A stretch of DNA of 64,000 nucleotides from CAZCZZ01 sp964503335 (GTDB lineage: Bacteria; Verrucomicrobiota; Kiritimatiellia; CAIVKH01). A program made the translations under genes and the position numbers. The notes under the pieces are model-generated. The model was not told the origin of the DNA. It was given only the letters and a program-made list of their open reading frames with translations, and did no database searches. The stretch spans positions 56,756 through 120,755 of the forward strand of contig CAZCZZ010000002.1 in NCBI GenBank assembly GCA_964503335.1, given 5' to 3'. Positions 31,589-46,500 of this stretch are shown in pieces (positions within the stretch are counted from its first letter, which is position 1; the number at the start of each line of letters is the position of its first letter).

Positions 31589-34500
31589 TTTCTCGTGATT
31601 CCCAAGCAGATGAAACGCGCGGACTTGGGGTTGAATATCCAATCCGGTGGAGCATAAATGTGGCTATAGAACCCAGATCGGATCGTCATGCCCGATCCAC
31701 GTGCCTGCGACAAAGAGGATGGGCGACACATTCCGCGCTTCGCGTCGCGGCGCTCGCCACGGTCCTGACGGGGTCCGTCAGTCATGCAGAATTGCTGCTG
31801 GGGTTCGATCTGCTGGGTCAAGGCGGTTCTCAAGTAACGACTACCAACACGGTTGCTGCAGCGAACATCTCGACGGCAGCGCCTAATGCCCGAATCACGA
31901 GGGGTTCGGGGCTTCAGTCAAGCACGGCAAGTGATTCCATGTCGTCCAGCAGCTGGACTTTGCCTGGGGCTGCCACGGTTGCGAATGCCATTACCAGTAA
32001 TGACTATTTTACGGTGAGAGTGGTTCCTGAAGCGGGTTATCTTATCGACGTTACCAACTTCTCGTGGAGAACAACGCGAAGCGGGACAGGACCGACCAAC
32101 TACAACCTTCGCGCCGGCAACGACGGTTTCGCGTCTGATATAGCGACTTGGCTCAACAAGGGTACTACGTCCAACTTCGTGACCACTGTCAACATTACCG
32201 GCTCCACAGGCGTGGAGTTCAGAATCTACGGCTACAGCACCCACAACAACGGCGGTACTGCACGAATCGCTCATGGTGCCGATTTTGGTCAATCGGGAAT
32301 CGACTTGGCCATATTTGGCACGGTGAATGCGTCAGGTCCGGATGTTGGAGTCCTGGGTAATAACACGCTGGTCGCTGACGGCGACACTACGCCCGCCTAT
32401 GCGGATCATACCGATTTCGGAAACGTCGGACTCAATCAATCCAATCTGGTCCGTACTTTCACGATCACAAACAGTGGAACGGCTTCGTTGGGGGTTGGTA
32501 ACATTACGACGTCCGGAACTCATGCAGCGGACTTCATTGTGATCGCTCAGCCCTCGAACGCTCTTGCGGCTGGCACCATCTCCACCTTCCAAGTGCGCTT
32601 CGATCCGTCGGCCACCGGCACCCGCACCGCGACGATCCAGTTCACGAATGATGCAGCCGGCAAGTCACCCTACGACTTTGTCGTCCAGGGCACTGGCGTT
32701 GCTGCGGGTATCCTTCGCAGTCCGACGTCGATCACCGTCACGACGATGGTGGGCACAGCGCTCGGGACATCCAGCTTCGGGGTTACGAATGTCGGCCTCG
32801 GTCGCCTCGACTACACGATTTCGACAAACGCCGCGTGGCTCTCCGTATCGCCGACCTCAGCCAATCTCGCGGAAACGGGAGGGCAGCAGGAGACGATCAC
32901 CTATAGCGTGACAGGACTCTCCGGCGGCACGTCCAACGCGACGGTCACGATCACGGATTCCAACGCATCCAACAGCCCGCAGACCGTCAGCGTCTCTCTC
33001 GTGCTCACCAACATTCCCGATCCCACGGCGCAGAGTGCAACGGGTGATGGCAAGGAGATGATGCGGCTTGCGTGGACCAAGCACAGCTCCTTCAACGTGA
33101 TGATTGTCTACCAGCTCGGCAGCGCCCCGGCCTCGCCCCAGCAGGGAACAGCCTACAGCGTGGGCGACAGCGTCTCCGGCGGCGGCACGGTCGTCTACAG
33201 CGGCACGGGTGCCACCCTTGAGCACGTCGTGCGGACCAATGCAACGCACTACTACGCGTTCTACTCGATCAACAATAACCACTACTCGCCGGGCGTCTCC
33301 GCGAACGCGGCCACGCCGGCTTATGGCGACGGGGAGATCGTGGACGCCATCGCGTACACCAACGGTGTGACAATCAACGGGGTGAACGGCGGCAACGGCT
33401 GGACCAGCGCGTGGTCCGTCGGTTCCGGCACGTGGACTGCGGAAACGTCCTCGCTGACCGTCGAAACCAACTACCCGACCGAGTATGCCAACCGCATCCG
33501 CGTGGCCGATCCGGGCAACGGCGGCCAACCCTATGCGACGCGCAAATTCGCAGCACAGTCAAGCGGCACGCTCTATATGGCAGCTATCGTCAGCTACCAG
33601 TATCAGGGCCCGTGGAAGTTCGCTGGCTTCTCCTTTGTCTCGAATGCCACCGAGAAGGTCTTCATCGGCAAGATCCCGAACAGCGAGAACAACCGCTTCG
33701 GCTTGACGTCCACGCGGAATGCGACGGATTACAAGACGTCCGGCGTGACCCTTGGCGACTTCAACACCAGCACCGGCAACGTGTACCTGATGATCGGCAC
33801 GTATGACTTCAGCACGCGCGACTTCAAGGCCAAGGTCTATCTGCGCACCACCGTCGTGCCCGAGACGGAACCGGGATCGTGGGATGTGGCGACCAATCTG
33901 CCCGCCAATTACGCCAACAGCATCGACGGTATCCGGCTTGCATCCGGCGCATTGGGTGCTCCCGATGGAAGCATCGGCCAGACCCTTTATGACGAAATTC
34001 GCGTCGCCACCAACTGGGCCGGCTTGCTGCGCATCGTGGCCGAACCGGAAATCGCCGTGCTGGGAACGAACAATGCCGTGGTGACGTCGGGCGATGCCTC
34101 GCCGGCGACAGCGGATGGCACCGACTTCGGAAACGTTAACTTTGCCGGCAGTGTGAGTTTCACCAACGTCTTCTCGATCACGAATTCCGGCAACGCCAAC
34201 CTCGTGCTCACCAGCATCAGCACAAGCAGCGCCATGGGCGCGAGCGCGGACTTTACGGTGATCTCGTGGCCGACGACCGTCCTGGCGGGAACGCGGTCGA
34301 ATCTTGTCATCGCCTTCAACCCTGAAACCACGGGCCTGCGCACCGCGCTTGTCAGCATCGCAAACAACGACTCCGACGAGAATCCTTACACCTTCGTCGT
34401 GCAGGGCACAGGCACCGGCTATTTCGAGACCATCACGTTCCAGGGCTTCGAGGGATCGGGTACCGACACCTGGAATTACCTGTTCGTTTCAAACAACCCC

Positions 34501-37500
34501 GGAACGGAAATCTATGTCGATGGATCCACGAACGCCTCGGGCCTTTACGCCGTGGCCCTGCGTGGGTCGGCGAGTTCGAACGCCGATCCGTATGTCGAAT
34601 TCGACAACATCGACATCAGCGCCTACGCCGTTGTGACCCTGCAGGTGGCGTTCGCAGTCGCCGGGATCGACAGCGGAGACGATCTCGAGCTGGATCTCTC
34701 CTACGATGGCGGAACAACGTGGAACGGACCCGGCAGCACGACGCTCGTCTTCGGCGCCAACAACACCAATCTCGGGTTCACGGGCATCGGTTCCACCACG
34801 GTGGCTTCGAATCCCTGGTTTGTGAGCCTGCCATCGACATCGAAGCAGGTGAAGGTGCGCATCCGGTTGGACGAATCGTCGAATGACAACTCGTTTGATC
34901 GCACCTTTGCTGACAATATCCGCCTTACCGGCGCGAATGCGGCGCCGCGCGTCCGCTTCAGTGCGGCGACGTACTACACCACGGAAACCAACGGCACAGT
35001 GACCATACCGGTCACCATTTCCTCCTCCGCAGATGCCACCGTCCGCGTTGCGCTCGCCGGGTCGGCCCTGATCAACAGCACCAACGACTACACCGTCAAC
35101 GGAACGAACATCATCTTCGCGGCCGGCGGGACGACGACGTCGAACGTCGTGTTGACCCTGGTCGACGACACGGCCGCCGAAGGCCTCGAGGAGATCAACC
35201 TGCAGCTCGTGAATGGGCAGGGGACCGTGCCGGGTGATTCCGCTGTCACCGTGGTGCTGTTGCAGGATGACGATGCGTTTAGCGTCATGTCAGCCAACCT
35301 TACTGCCGGAACCAACATCGTCGACGGCACCTACACGTATGACGAAACGGCGCAGCGCATCATCCGCCGGCTTCGCCCGGACGTGCTGGCGATCCAGGAG
35401 TGGAAGTTCACCAACGCAAGTGCGCGTGCCTTCGTCGATTCCGTCCTTGGCACGAACTACTACTACTACATCGAGCCGGAGTCCGATCCCAACCCGATCC
35501 CGAACGGCGTCATCAGCCGCTGGCCGATCACCGTTTCCAACCAGTGGACTGACACGTTCGTGGGCGCCCGCGACCATGTGCAGGTGACCATCGACATTCC
35601 TGGTCCGCGTGACCTCCATGTAGTCTCGACACATCTCAAGGCAGGCACTTCGGATGCAGCCACGCGCCTTGACCAGGTGCGGGAACTCACCAACTACATC
35701 GCGACGGCGGCGTTCCCTACGAACGACTACCTCGTTGTGGCTGGCGACTTGAACCTGACGAACCGCACAGAGACGACGTTTGTCGTTCTGACGCAGGTGG
35801 TCACCGATGCGCGGCAACCGGCCGATACGGAGGGCAACGTCAATTCAAGCCTCGGGAAGACCTCGCCCTTCGACCATGTCCTCCCGAACAACGTGCTCAA
35901 CAACGTGCACCTGACGAACCGCATGGCCGGCTTTGCCTTCACGAACGGCATGATCTTCGACACGGCCCAGTTCGACGATCACCTGCTCCCTGCGCTGGTG
36001 GAAGATTCCTATCCCACGAATCGCGCCCATCACGCCGTGCTCAAGCTCTTCAACTTGTCCACCGCCGCCGTGCCTCCCACCGTCACGACCACGATCGCAT
36101 CCGCGACGAATCTCACGACGGCGACATCCGGCGGCAACGTTACATCAGACGGGGGTGCCTCTGTCACGAATCGCGGCGTCGTCTGGAGCACGAGTCCGGG
36201 TCCAACGGTCCCCGGACTGCAGACCACCAACGGCACAGGAACGGGCAGCTTCTCCTCGACGCTCACCAACCTGACTCCGGGCGGAACGTACTATTACAAG
36301 GCGTTCGCTCAGAACAGCGTCGGCACGGGCTACGGCGCCGAATACTCCCTCACGACGCCGTGCTTCTCGGGCATTGTCACCGGCCTTCTGGTCACCGTCA
36401 CCAACGACATCGACTTCACGCTCACATGGAGCAATGTGCAGTATGCGACAGGATTCCAGCTCGATGTAGCCACCTCGGCGACATTCAGCACATCGGGTAC
36501 GCAGGACGATTTCACGGACGGCGACTTTACCAATAACCCTGCGTGGTCGGGCGACGCGACGGGCTATACGAATCTCACGGCTGGAACTTTACCGAGTGGT
36601 GTAGCCTCCACTGACGGAAATTACATCGGCAATCCCGCGTCGACCTCCGGCAACAACATCATGACCATCGCCTCGAGCGAGACGTCGGAATGGCGCTTCT
36701 CCCTGGGCAGTACGACCTTCAGCCCCTCGTCCGCCAATCACTTCGGCGTGATTCTCATGTCGGACAATGCTGTCCAGGGCGATGTCACGACAAACAGCTT
36801 CAACGGCTACTATCTCCGTGTGGGTGTTGACGGCGCCACGGACTACCTTGAACTGTGGCGGAGCTCAGGCACGACCAAGACGAAGATCGGTGACTACACC
36901 ACGCCGGGCAATTTCGGCGCCGACGGGCTTGAAGACGGTCTGGACCTGCGCATCACACGCAACGGAAGCGGCGTCTTCGAGCTGTTCTACGCTACCGGGT
37001 TCACGTACGCCTCCACACCGACCAGCAACGGAGGAACGCTAACCAATACGACACATTCCAGCTCCTCCTACTTCGGCGTCTATTCGCGCTTCGCCAACAC
37101 GGGTCGTCGCGTCTACATCGACAATATCCAGCTAGGGTCGGGCTCAAGTTCATATGTTGCAGGCTATTCAAACCGGGCAGTCGGCGCGACAAGCGCGACG
37201 GTGACCGGACTAACCTCCGGTGCGACGTACTACTATCGCGTCCGTGCCACAAACGAATACTGCGTGAGCGCCAATTCCGTGACCGGCACCGTGACCACGG
37301 TGCTTCTGGCGCCGGACATCGCCGTCTATGGCAACAACACGCTGATTGCGGACGGCGACACGACGCCGGCTTATGCGGACCACACCGATTTCGGAAGCGT
37401 CGGCTTCATCAACTCGAACCTTGTGCGCACGTTCACGATCACCAATACCGGCACGGGTTCACTCACCCTGGCCAACGTCACCACGAGCGGAACGGCTGCG

Positions 37501-40500
37501 GCGGACTTTATTGTGCTGTCGCAACCATCTACACCGGTCGCCGCGGGCGGAACCACGACGTTCCAACTTCGATTTGATCCGTCAGCGACGGGATTGCGCA
37601 CGGCGACCGTCCAGTTTGCGAACAACGTAACCGGGAAGAATCCCTACGACTTCGTGGTGCAGGGCACGGGCGTTGCGGCGGGCATCCTGCGCAGCCCGAC
37701 CAGCATCAGCGTGACGTCGATGGTGGGCAGCGCCCCGGCGGCGGCAGGGTTCGGCGTGACGAATGTCGGCCTGGGCCAGCTCATCTACACGATCAGCACC
37801 AACGCCCCGTGGCTCTCGGTGAGCCCGACCGGCGACACGCTCTGGGAGACGGAGGGCCAGCAGCACACGGTGAGCTTCAGCGTGACCGGATATGGCGCGG
37901 GGACTTCGAATGCCACGGTCACGATCACGGACAGCAACGCGTCGAACAGTCCTCAAACGATCGCGGTGTCGATGGTTCTGACCAATATCCCGGATGCCAC
38001 CTCGAACGTGGCCACGAACGACGGAAGTGAACTGATCCGTATTGCGTGGACAAAGCCCGGGAGTCTCGATGTCATGATCGTGCACCGCGGTACCAATGCG
38101 CCCGTCGCGCCGACGCAGGGCACTGCGTACAACGTGGGCGACGCCGTCGGATCCGGTGGCGGTCGCGTCGTGTATAAGGGTGGCGGCGCGTACCTTGATC
38201 ACGTTGTCAACCCGGGTAGCGACAATTACTACGTCTTCTACGCCGTGAACAACAACCACTACTCGCCCGGAGTCACGAACGTGGCGACGACACCGGCCTA
38301 CGGCGCGAGCGAGCGCGTGGAGCAGTTCGGCTATACCAACGGCGTGTCGTTGAGCGGGCTTGGCGGGGGCAATCTCTTCACGAGCACCTGGTCGGTGGGG
38401 GCGGGCAACTTCACGGTCCTGAGCAATGGCCCGACGCCGAACCTTTACGCCAACACCAATTATTCGGCCGAGGCGGCGCAGCGCGTGGTGAGCAGCAACT
38501 ACGTCAACGACACCGAAATGCGCGCGAGCCGGCGCTTTGCGGCGATCACCAATGGCTCAATCTACATCTCGTACCTCGTCGCCGTGGAATACGGTGGCGC
38601 GGGCAAGTACACGGGCGTCCGCGCGTTGTCGAACACCACGGAACGATTCTTCGTCGGCGAAGGCGGAGGCAATGACCTGCTCGCCATCGATGGCTACGGA
38701 GGTGGCATCCAGAACACGGCCTTCAACATCAACTCCTTCCAGTCGAATACCGGAAACGTCTACCTCGTCGTCGCACGCTATATTTTCAGCAGCAACCATG
38801 TCTCTGTGAAGGGCTACTACCGGACCGATACCGTGCCCGAGGCGGAGCCGGCGAGTTGGGATACATCCGTAACGGCCAGCAGCGACCGGTCGTACATCGA
38901 CGGCATTGAAATCGTCAGCGGCGGCTTCTCCGGCAACCAACCAGGCCTTGTGGCCTTTGATGAAATCCGCGTCTCGACCAACTGGGCGGGCATCGTTCCT
39001 CCGTCGGGTGTCCCCGGAATCGGTGTCAATCCCTCCAGCGTGACGGTGTCGGTCATGCGCGGCTCAAGTCCTGCCGCCCAGACGTTCACCGTGACGAATG
39101 TCGGCCAGGGCGCCCTCAATTACAGCATCTCAACGAGCGTGAGCTGGATAGCCGTCGCACCGGTTGCCGGGTCGTTATCGGCCTTCCTGGGGCAGATCCA
39201 CACCTCGTCGTTCAACACCGTTTCTCTCCCCGTCGGCACGAATATCGCCACGGTGACCGTCACGGCACCGCTTGCGTCCAACTCGCCGGTCACGGTCACC
39301 TACAACGTCATTGTGACGAACATTCCGCCGCCCACGAACGTGATCGCCAGCGCCGATGGCTACGAGATGGTCCGCCTCGGGTGGTCCCCGCCGCCCGGCC
39401 TGCCGACCGTGATGATCCTGCACGACGATGTGCCGATTGCCACGGATCCCTCGCAGGGAACGCTATACAATGTGGACAGCGCGGTGGGGCTCGCGCGCGT
39501 CATCTACAAGGGAACGAACACGTCGCTGGAGCACATCGTGGCGCCGGGATCCACGAACCACTACGCATTCTACGCGGTGAACGGGAACTACTATTCCACG
39601 GATGGTTCGTACACCGTCATCGAGTGTCCGGACACGACCGCGACCAACCTTGTAGCCGGTGACATTGCCATCTTCGGCTTGAACACGCTGACATCCGGCA
39701 GCACCAACTACGACAGCTTCGGGTTCATCACGCTCACGGACCTGCCGACGGGGACGGCGATCAACTTCACCGACAATGGCTGGCGGAGCAACGACACCTT
39801 CAGGACCGGTGAGGGAACGATCACATGGTCGGCCACGAGTTGCGTGCCTGCGGGAACGGTGATCCGCTGGATCTCGACGAACACCCCGCAGGTCACGGTC
39901 GGAAGCATCACGACCAATTCCTCATTCGCCCCGAATATCGACGGCGAGCAGGTGCTGGCCTACCAGGGCCCGGCAACCAACCCCACGTTCATCTATGCCC
40001 TCGGATCGCACACCGATGGCGTCTGGCACGTTGACGCGACGGATACGCATGAGTCCGCCTTGCCGCGTGGATTGACGAACGGCCTGACGGCCGTCGTCAT
40101 CGCCGAGCTCAACAATGTTGTCATCAGCACAAACACGCTGGCGATTTCGGGCGATCGCGCCGCCATCCTCTCCTACTTTGGCAACACGAACAACTGGGTG
40201 GGCGATGACAGCATCATCTTCGACCTCCTTGCGTACAACTTCTCGTTCCCCGACCTGAACACCAGCGGCGGCGGCGTGATGACCAATGTCACGATGGGCT
40301 TGTACCGTACGAACGAAATCGTCGATGTGTTCGCGTACACGAATGGAAACTCGATCTCCTCGCCGGCGCGAAACGGTGGTTGGGGCTGGACCTCGACCTG
40401 GACCGGAGCGGCGGGAACGTGGACAGCCCTCACGAACAACACCGCCGAGATCTCCTTCCCCTCACAGCCCCTGTATCCGACGAATGCTGCAAATATCCTC

Positions 40501-43500
40501 AAGCTCACGGATCCCGGCGTCAGCACGACCGGCCGCATGCATCGCTATTTCCAGGCTGTCACGAACGGTAGCCTCTATTTCTCAGGCTTCCTGTCCTACC
40601 AGTATGAAGGCTTTAACAAGTTTGCAGGCTTCAGCTTCATGAGCGGCGGGGCCGAGACCGGTTTCATGGGCAAGATCTCTTCGCCGAGCCATAGCTTCAC
40701 GCTCGGTATAGACACGTATGGAGGCTCCCGCGTGTTCGCCGCCTACGACCTGCGCGGCCAGGAGAACAGCACCAACAACACCTACCTGATCGTCGGCAAA
40801 TACGACTTCGATACGGACCTGATCACGGTGCAGTCGTACTACCGCGGCGTTGCGGTGCCTGACACGGAGCCCGCGGATTGGGCCGCCACCGCGACCGTGT
40901 CCGGCGCGGGCATCTCCCTCATCGATGGCATCCGCGTCCACGGCGGCGCCGATGTGGGCACGATCGGCAATTGCTACTTTGACGAAATCCGCGTCGCGTC
41001 ATCATGGGGCGCCCTGATCAACAGGAATCCCCCGACGGTCCTCACGCGACCCGTCTCCAACATCCTGATCTCCGCCGCAACCGGCGGCGGCGAGGTCACC
41101 TCGGATGGTGGCGCGACCGTCACGAATCGCGGCGTGGTGTACAGCACGAATGCGCTGCCGGTCTTGACCGACAGCCGGACATCCGATGGCACGGGCACCG
41201 GGATCTACGCCAGCGTCATGACCAACCTGATCGCGGGCGAGACCTACTATGTGCGGGCCTATGCCCAGAACGCTGCGGGCACGTCGTTTGGCGCCGTCTC
41301 CAACTTCACGACGCTGTGCTTCACCTCTGTCGTGACGGGCCTCTACGCGAACCCGACAAACAGCACAGACTTTACTGCAAACTGGTCGGCCCTTACCGGA
41401 GCGGCCCGCTACCAGCTCGATGTCTCCTCCGTATCCAACTTCACGGGCAATGCCCCGAACTACGGCGTGGAGGTGTTCACCAACATCGGCGGCGGCACAT
41501 CGAGCAGCTACCTGCAGCGCAACTGGACGAATAACAATATCGCCTGGAGCGCCTTTGGCGCGCGCACGGACCAGACCATCGATGGCGCGGCGATTGCGCT
41601 GGAAGACGCGAGCGGTGCCTACATTGTCAGCGGCAGCATCACAGGCGGCATCAGTGAGCTGTCCGTGGTCCACCAGATGAAATTCTCGGGCGTGGGCAGC
41701 ACGTTCGACATCTTCGTCAACTCGACCAAGGTGGCGACCAACGTCGCCTTTGATGCCAACATCCAGACGGCGCGCGTGACAGGAATCAATGTCAGCGGCA
41801 GCTTCACGATCTCGATTTCCAACCGGGCCACATCTGCGGAGCAGTTGGCCCTGGATACGCTGACGTGGACGAATGACAGCTCCGCCGGCTCGTTCATTGC
41901 CGGGTATGACTCGCGCTCTGTGACGGGAACGAGCCAGAGCGTCACCGGACTCCTTGAAGGCGCCACGTACTACTTCCGCGTGCGCGCCGTTGGCGGCGGC
42001 TCGTGCGTCAGCGGCAACTCATCCACGGTCACCGTGGTCACCGTGGACAACCGGGGACCAAGCCTCTTTGCCTTCAATGTGGACAACAGGACCAATACCG
42101 ACGCGATGATCCGGAACGGGTTCGCAGTCACAGGCCTGGTGTACGATGCAGGGTATGGTGTCTCCAATGGCGTGAGCACACCGTACTACCTGATCCGGAA
42201 CAATGCGGGCACTACGGTTGCAGCATCAAACAAGTTCACAACGGCGCCCGCCAATGGTTCGGTCGTGACCGGGAATCTCGCCGGCACCTTCAGCGCAGTG
42301 CCGCAGGCCGACGTGACGCTGGGCATCTACACCGCCATCGTCGGAGCAGTCGATCTGGTTCCCAATGTAAGCGTTTCGAACTTCTTCTTCACGGTGGTGG
42401 ACGACGACACGAACATCCCCGAGCAGGTTACCCTGATGTCGACCAATACCGGCGGCGGCAACCTGCGCTTCATGCAGATTTCAATCGGCGCCGCCAATAT
42501 CACGTTGGGTGGGGGCGCCACCTCCAACCTGTTCTATCCGACGACGGACGGCGCCCTCGCCGCTGTGGCCGCGGCAAATCCGCTGCTCTTCTGGATGGGC
42601 GCGCGCGATGAATCCGGGCTCAATCGCGGTACCAGCACCCCGACGACCAACATGAACTTCACGCTCGATGCGATCGTGATCAGCAACACGGCGAACTTCG
42701 ACGCGACGCGCAGCTCCAGCTTCGCGAGCACGACCAATACGCGCGCGACCAATGTCTGGGCCTGGACATCGCCGTTCACAAGCGACGAGCTGACGACCTT
42801 GATCACCAACACCGTCAACGGCCTCGGCACGAATCGCATCAGCCTCAGCCTCTTTGACGCAGATGACGACCGGATTGGCGATGCGTTGACGCTGATCGAC
42901 CGCCAGTACGGATATCTTGTCGTGACGGACGATGACACGGTTGTTCCGACGGTGGGATCGACCGATATCAACGGCGTCGGCGCCGCCGGCCAGCTGTACA
43001 CCATCTTCACCGAAACCATGGGCACCGCCGGCACCAGCGGGGAGAGCATCGCCACGCACGAGACCAACAACCGCTTCGACAACACGGCCTTTACCATGAG
43101 TGGCACAGGCGACGCCCGCACCACGACGGCATCCACCGGCTACGACGGCGCATCGGGCTCGTTCAATATTCTGCTCAACGCCGTGGGCGAGACTTTCATC
43201 ATCGCCGACATCAATTCGTCGGCATACACGAACATGAGCCTGGTCTTCGGTGTGTACAAGAGTTCCACCTCGGAGAACGGCTCGAGCCTGGTCGTTGAAG
43301 TGAGCACGAATGGAACGACATGGAACACGCTGACCATTCCGGCGCTGCCCACGGGCGCGGGCACCGCCGACTGGTATTCGCGCACCAATTCCGCAGGGAC
43401 GATACCATCAGGCACGAATCTCCAGATCCGGTTCACCGGCAACACCACGTCCGAGCTCCGTCTTGATGACGTGAAGCTCATCAACTTGATCACGGACGTC

Positions 43501-46500
43501 TCGCTGACCGACGGACAGATCGCGTCCGGCGGCTACGTTGTCACGTCCCGTGTCAGCGACGCCACCAGCGGTATCGCCGTGAGCAATGCGTTCGCCCCCA
43601 GTTACCTCATCCTCAACCAGCTCGGCAACCTCGTGGTCTCGAACACCTTCACCACGCCCTTCGCAAACGGCGGAGGCCTGACGCTCACATCGGTGTATTC
43701 GACCGCCGCCGCGGCTGTCAGCACCAACGTGGTCACGTTGGGGATCTATACGACAACGGTCTATGTGACGGACGCCGATGCGGACCGGAACGGCGACCGA
43801 CTTTCCAGCACCGGCACGCCGTTCAGTTTCACGGTGATCGATGATGACACGAACGCGCCTGTTGTTTCGGCCTTCCAGCTTGCGGGCGGCACAACCAACT
43901 TTGACCTGAGCCTTGGCTCCATCGCCATAACCGGTCTCCTGACCGATGCATCGAGCGTTCAGTACGGCGGCCTCACCCACATCCTGCTCCTCGACAACAC
44001 CGGAGGCATTGCCCAGAGCAACAGACTCTTCGCCGGCACTGGCTCGGCGGCTACCGGCACGCTGTCCGACGCCGGACTGAACTGCGGCAACATCTATACG
44101 GTCCGGCTGTTCGCGGCGGACGCCGACCTTGATCGTCCCGCGGACCAGCTCTTCGTGACGAACATGGCCCTGGTGATCCAGACCACAGGCACGGGCGGTC
44201 CCGCAGACTATCCGATCGCGAGCAACCTGCTGGTAAGCGGCTCCACGGCGGCGCCGACGACCACGGTATTCGACGCAACCATTCGCACGGGCGGTTGGAG
44301 CCTCGCCATGAGCCTGTCGCATCCCGTGGGCGTGTTTACCAATGCGACATCGCCGTCGTTCCGTGTGACCAACCTGGTCGCAGAGGTTATTGCGTTGATG
44401 CCCTGGAGCAACGCGGTGCAGTCGGGCAACACCTACTTCTTCACGAACGCGCCGCTGCCCGGCGCGGCCTACGCATCAGTCAACACGGGCATCCATTTCG
44501 TGGTGTGGTCCGCCAGCAACCAGGGCTCGTGCGTGGCCAGCATCATCGACCGTCCCGTCATCACCGGTGGCACGAACGTATTCGCGGTCGTGGATGAAGA
44601 CGAGGCCGTGCCGGTCCTGAGCGGCTTCACGCTCCCGGGCGGAGGCAGCACAGTCTCTGTGGCGACTGCGTTCTCCGGATTTGCCATCACGGGCCTGATC
44701 CAGGACGCGGGCAGCGGCGTGGCCTTCACCTCGCAGCCGCCCTATGCCCTGTTCTATGACGTCAGCGGAAGCGTGCTGGCGAGCAACGCGATGCTTGGCG
44801 GAACGGAGGGCAATGGAACGTCGCCCGTCGCGTTCACCAACTGGTTCTCCGGCATCACCCTGAGCTGTGGAAACTTCTACACGGTGCGGGTCTTTGCGGC
44901 GGATGCGGATAATGACCGCGCCAGCGACCGGACCTCGGTGAGCACCAATGTCATGGTCGTGGCGACGGAAGGATCCGGCGGCGATGCGCCGACAGCGCAG
45001 GACCTCCTCGTCAACAACACGGCCGCATCGTCTGTAACGCTGTACGACGAAACGATCGCTACAGGCGGATGGCAGGTTGCCCTCGTCATGTCGCACTCCT
45101 CGGGCAATATCGTCACCAACGGCCCGAATGCCCCTTCGTTCCTCGTCCAGAACCAGACAGGAACGCATGTCTATTCCACCTCTCCGCTGGTCTGGAGCAA
45201 CATCGTGAAGTCAGGCGTGACGTACTACGCGACGAACACGCCGATGCCCGCAGCCAACACAAACTGGATTACGACGGGAACGTACAGCTTTGTCTGGTCC
45301 GCCCAGAGCGACGGTCTCTGCTTTGGAGTGACCAACGGAAGCGGCAATATCAACCCCGGGACGAACAAGTTCCTCGTGGTCGACGACGATGTGATTCCGC
45401 CGAACATGTCCGGCATCAGCGTGGCAGGGGGTACAGGCTCGGTGAGCGGTGCCTCGGACTGCGCGGACCCCACGGCGACCAATCTCCTCGCGGGAGACAT
45501 AGCGATCTATGCGATCAATACCAAGACAGGGTCGGGCACAAACAACGACAGCTTCGCCTTTGTGGCCCTCGTCGATATTCCGACCGGAACGCAGATCAAG
45601 TTCACCGACAACGGATGGAAGAGCAGCACCGCATCGTTCCGCAATAACGAGGGCACGATTACCTGGATGGCGACGGGCTGTGTCCCTGCGGGCACATCCA
45701 TTCGCTGGATCGCCACGAACACGCCGCTGGTGAGCAGCGGGCAGATCATCGCCACCAACGGAACGTTCGCCCCCAACATCCAGGGCGAGCAGATCCTCGC
45801 GTATCAGGGATCTGAAAGCAGCCCGAACTTCCTGTATGCGGTCAACGACCGCCTGAACGGCATCTGGGACGTGGACGCGGTTGACTCCCATTCGTCCGCG
45901 ATTCCTCCCGGCCTGATCGATGGCTACACGGCTGTAGCCGTCGGCGAGTTTGATAACATCATCATCAACACGAACAACCTCACGATCACCGGGGATCGAG
46001 ACCAGATCCTCTATTACATTGGCGACAAAGACAACTGGATCGGGTCCGACACCAATGTGTTCGATCTTCTCCAGTTCAACTTCACATTCCCCGACGCCAA
46101 CGCGGGCGGTGGCGCAGTAACGGACCAGGACATTCTGTTCGGCGGCTGGAGCATCACGGGCCTCGTGCAGGATGTCGGGAGCGGATTGCTCGTCAGCAAC
46201 GGTCCCGCGCTTCGCTATGTCGTCCTGAACACGAACTCCGGCGTCGTGGTGTCCAACTACTTCTACACGACCTTCACGAATGGCACGAAGGTCGAGCAGA
46301 ACCTCTCCAATGCGGTGAGCGCAGGCAGCTACAGTCTCAACCAGCTCGGCACCTTCACGGCCCAGCTCTACGCGGCGGATGCCGATGTGGACCGGATCGC
46401 AGACCACGCCGAGCGCAATACGAACGTGCCGTTCCAGGTTGTTGATGATGACACGGACTACCCGCAGATCGGCTTCTTCTATATCAACGGCCAGACCACG

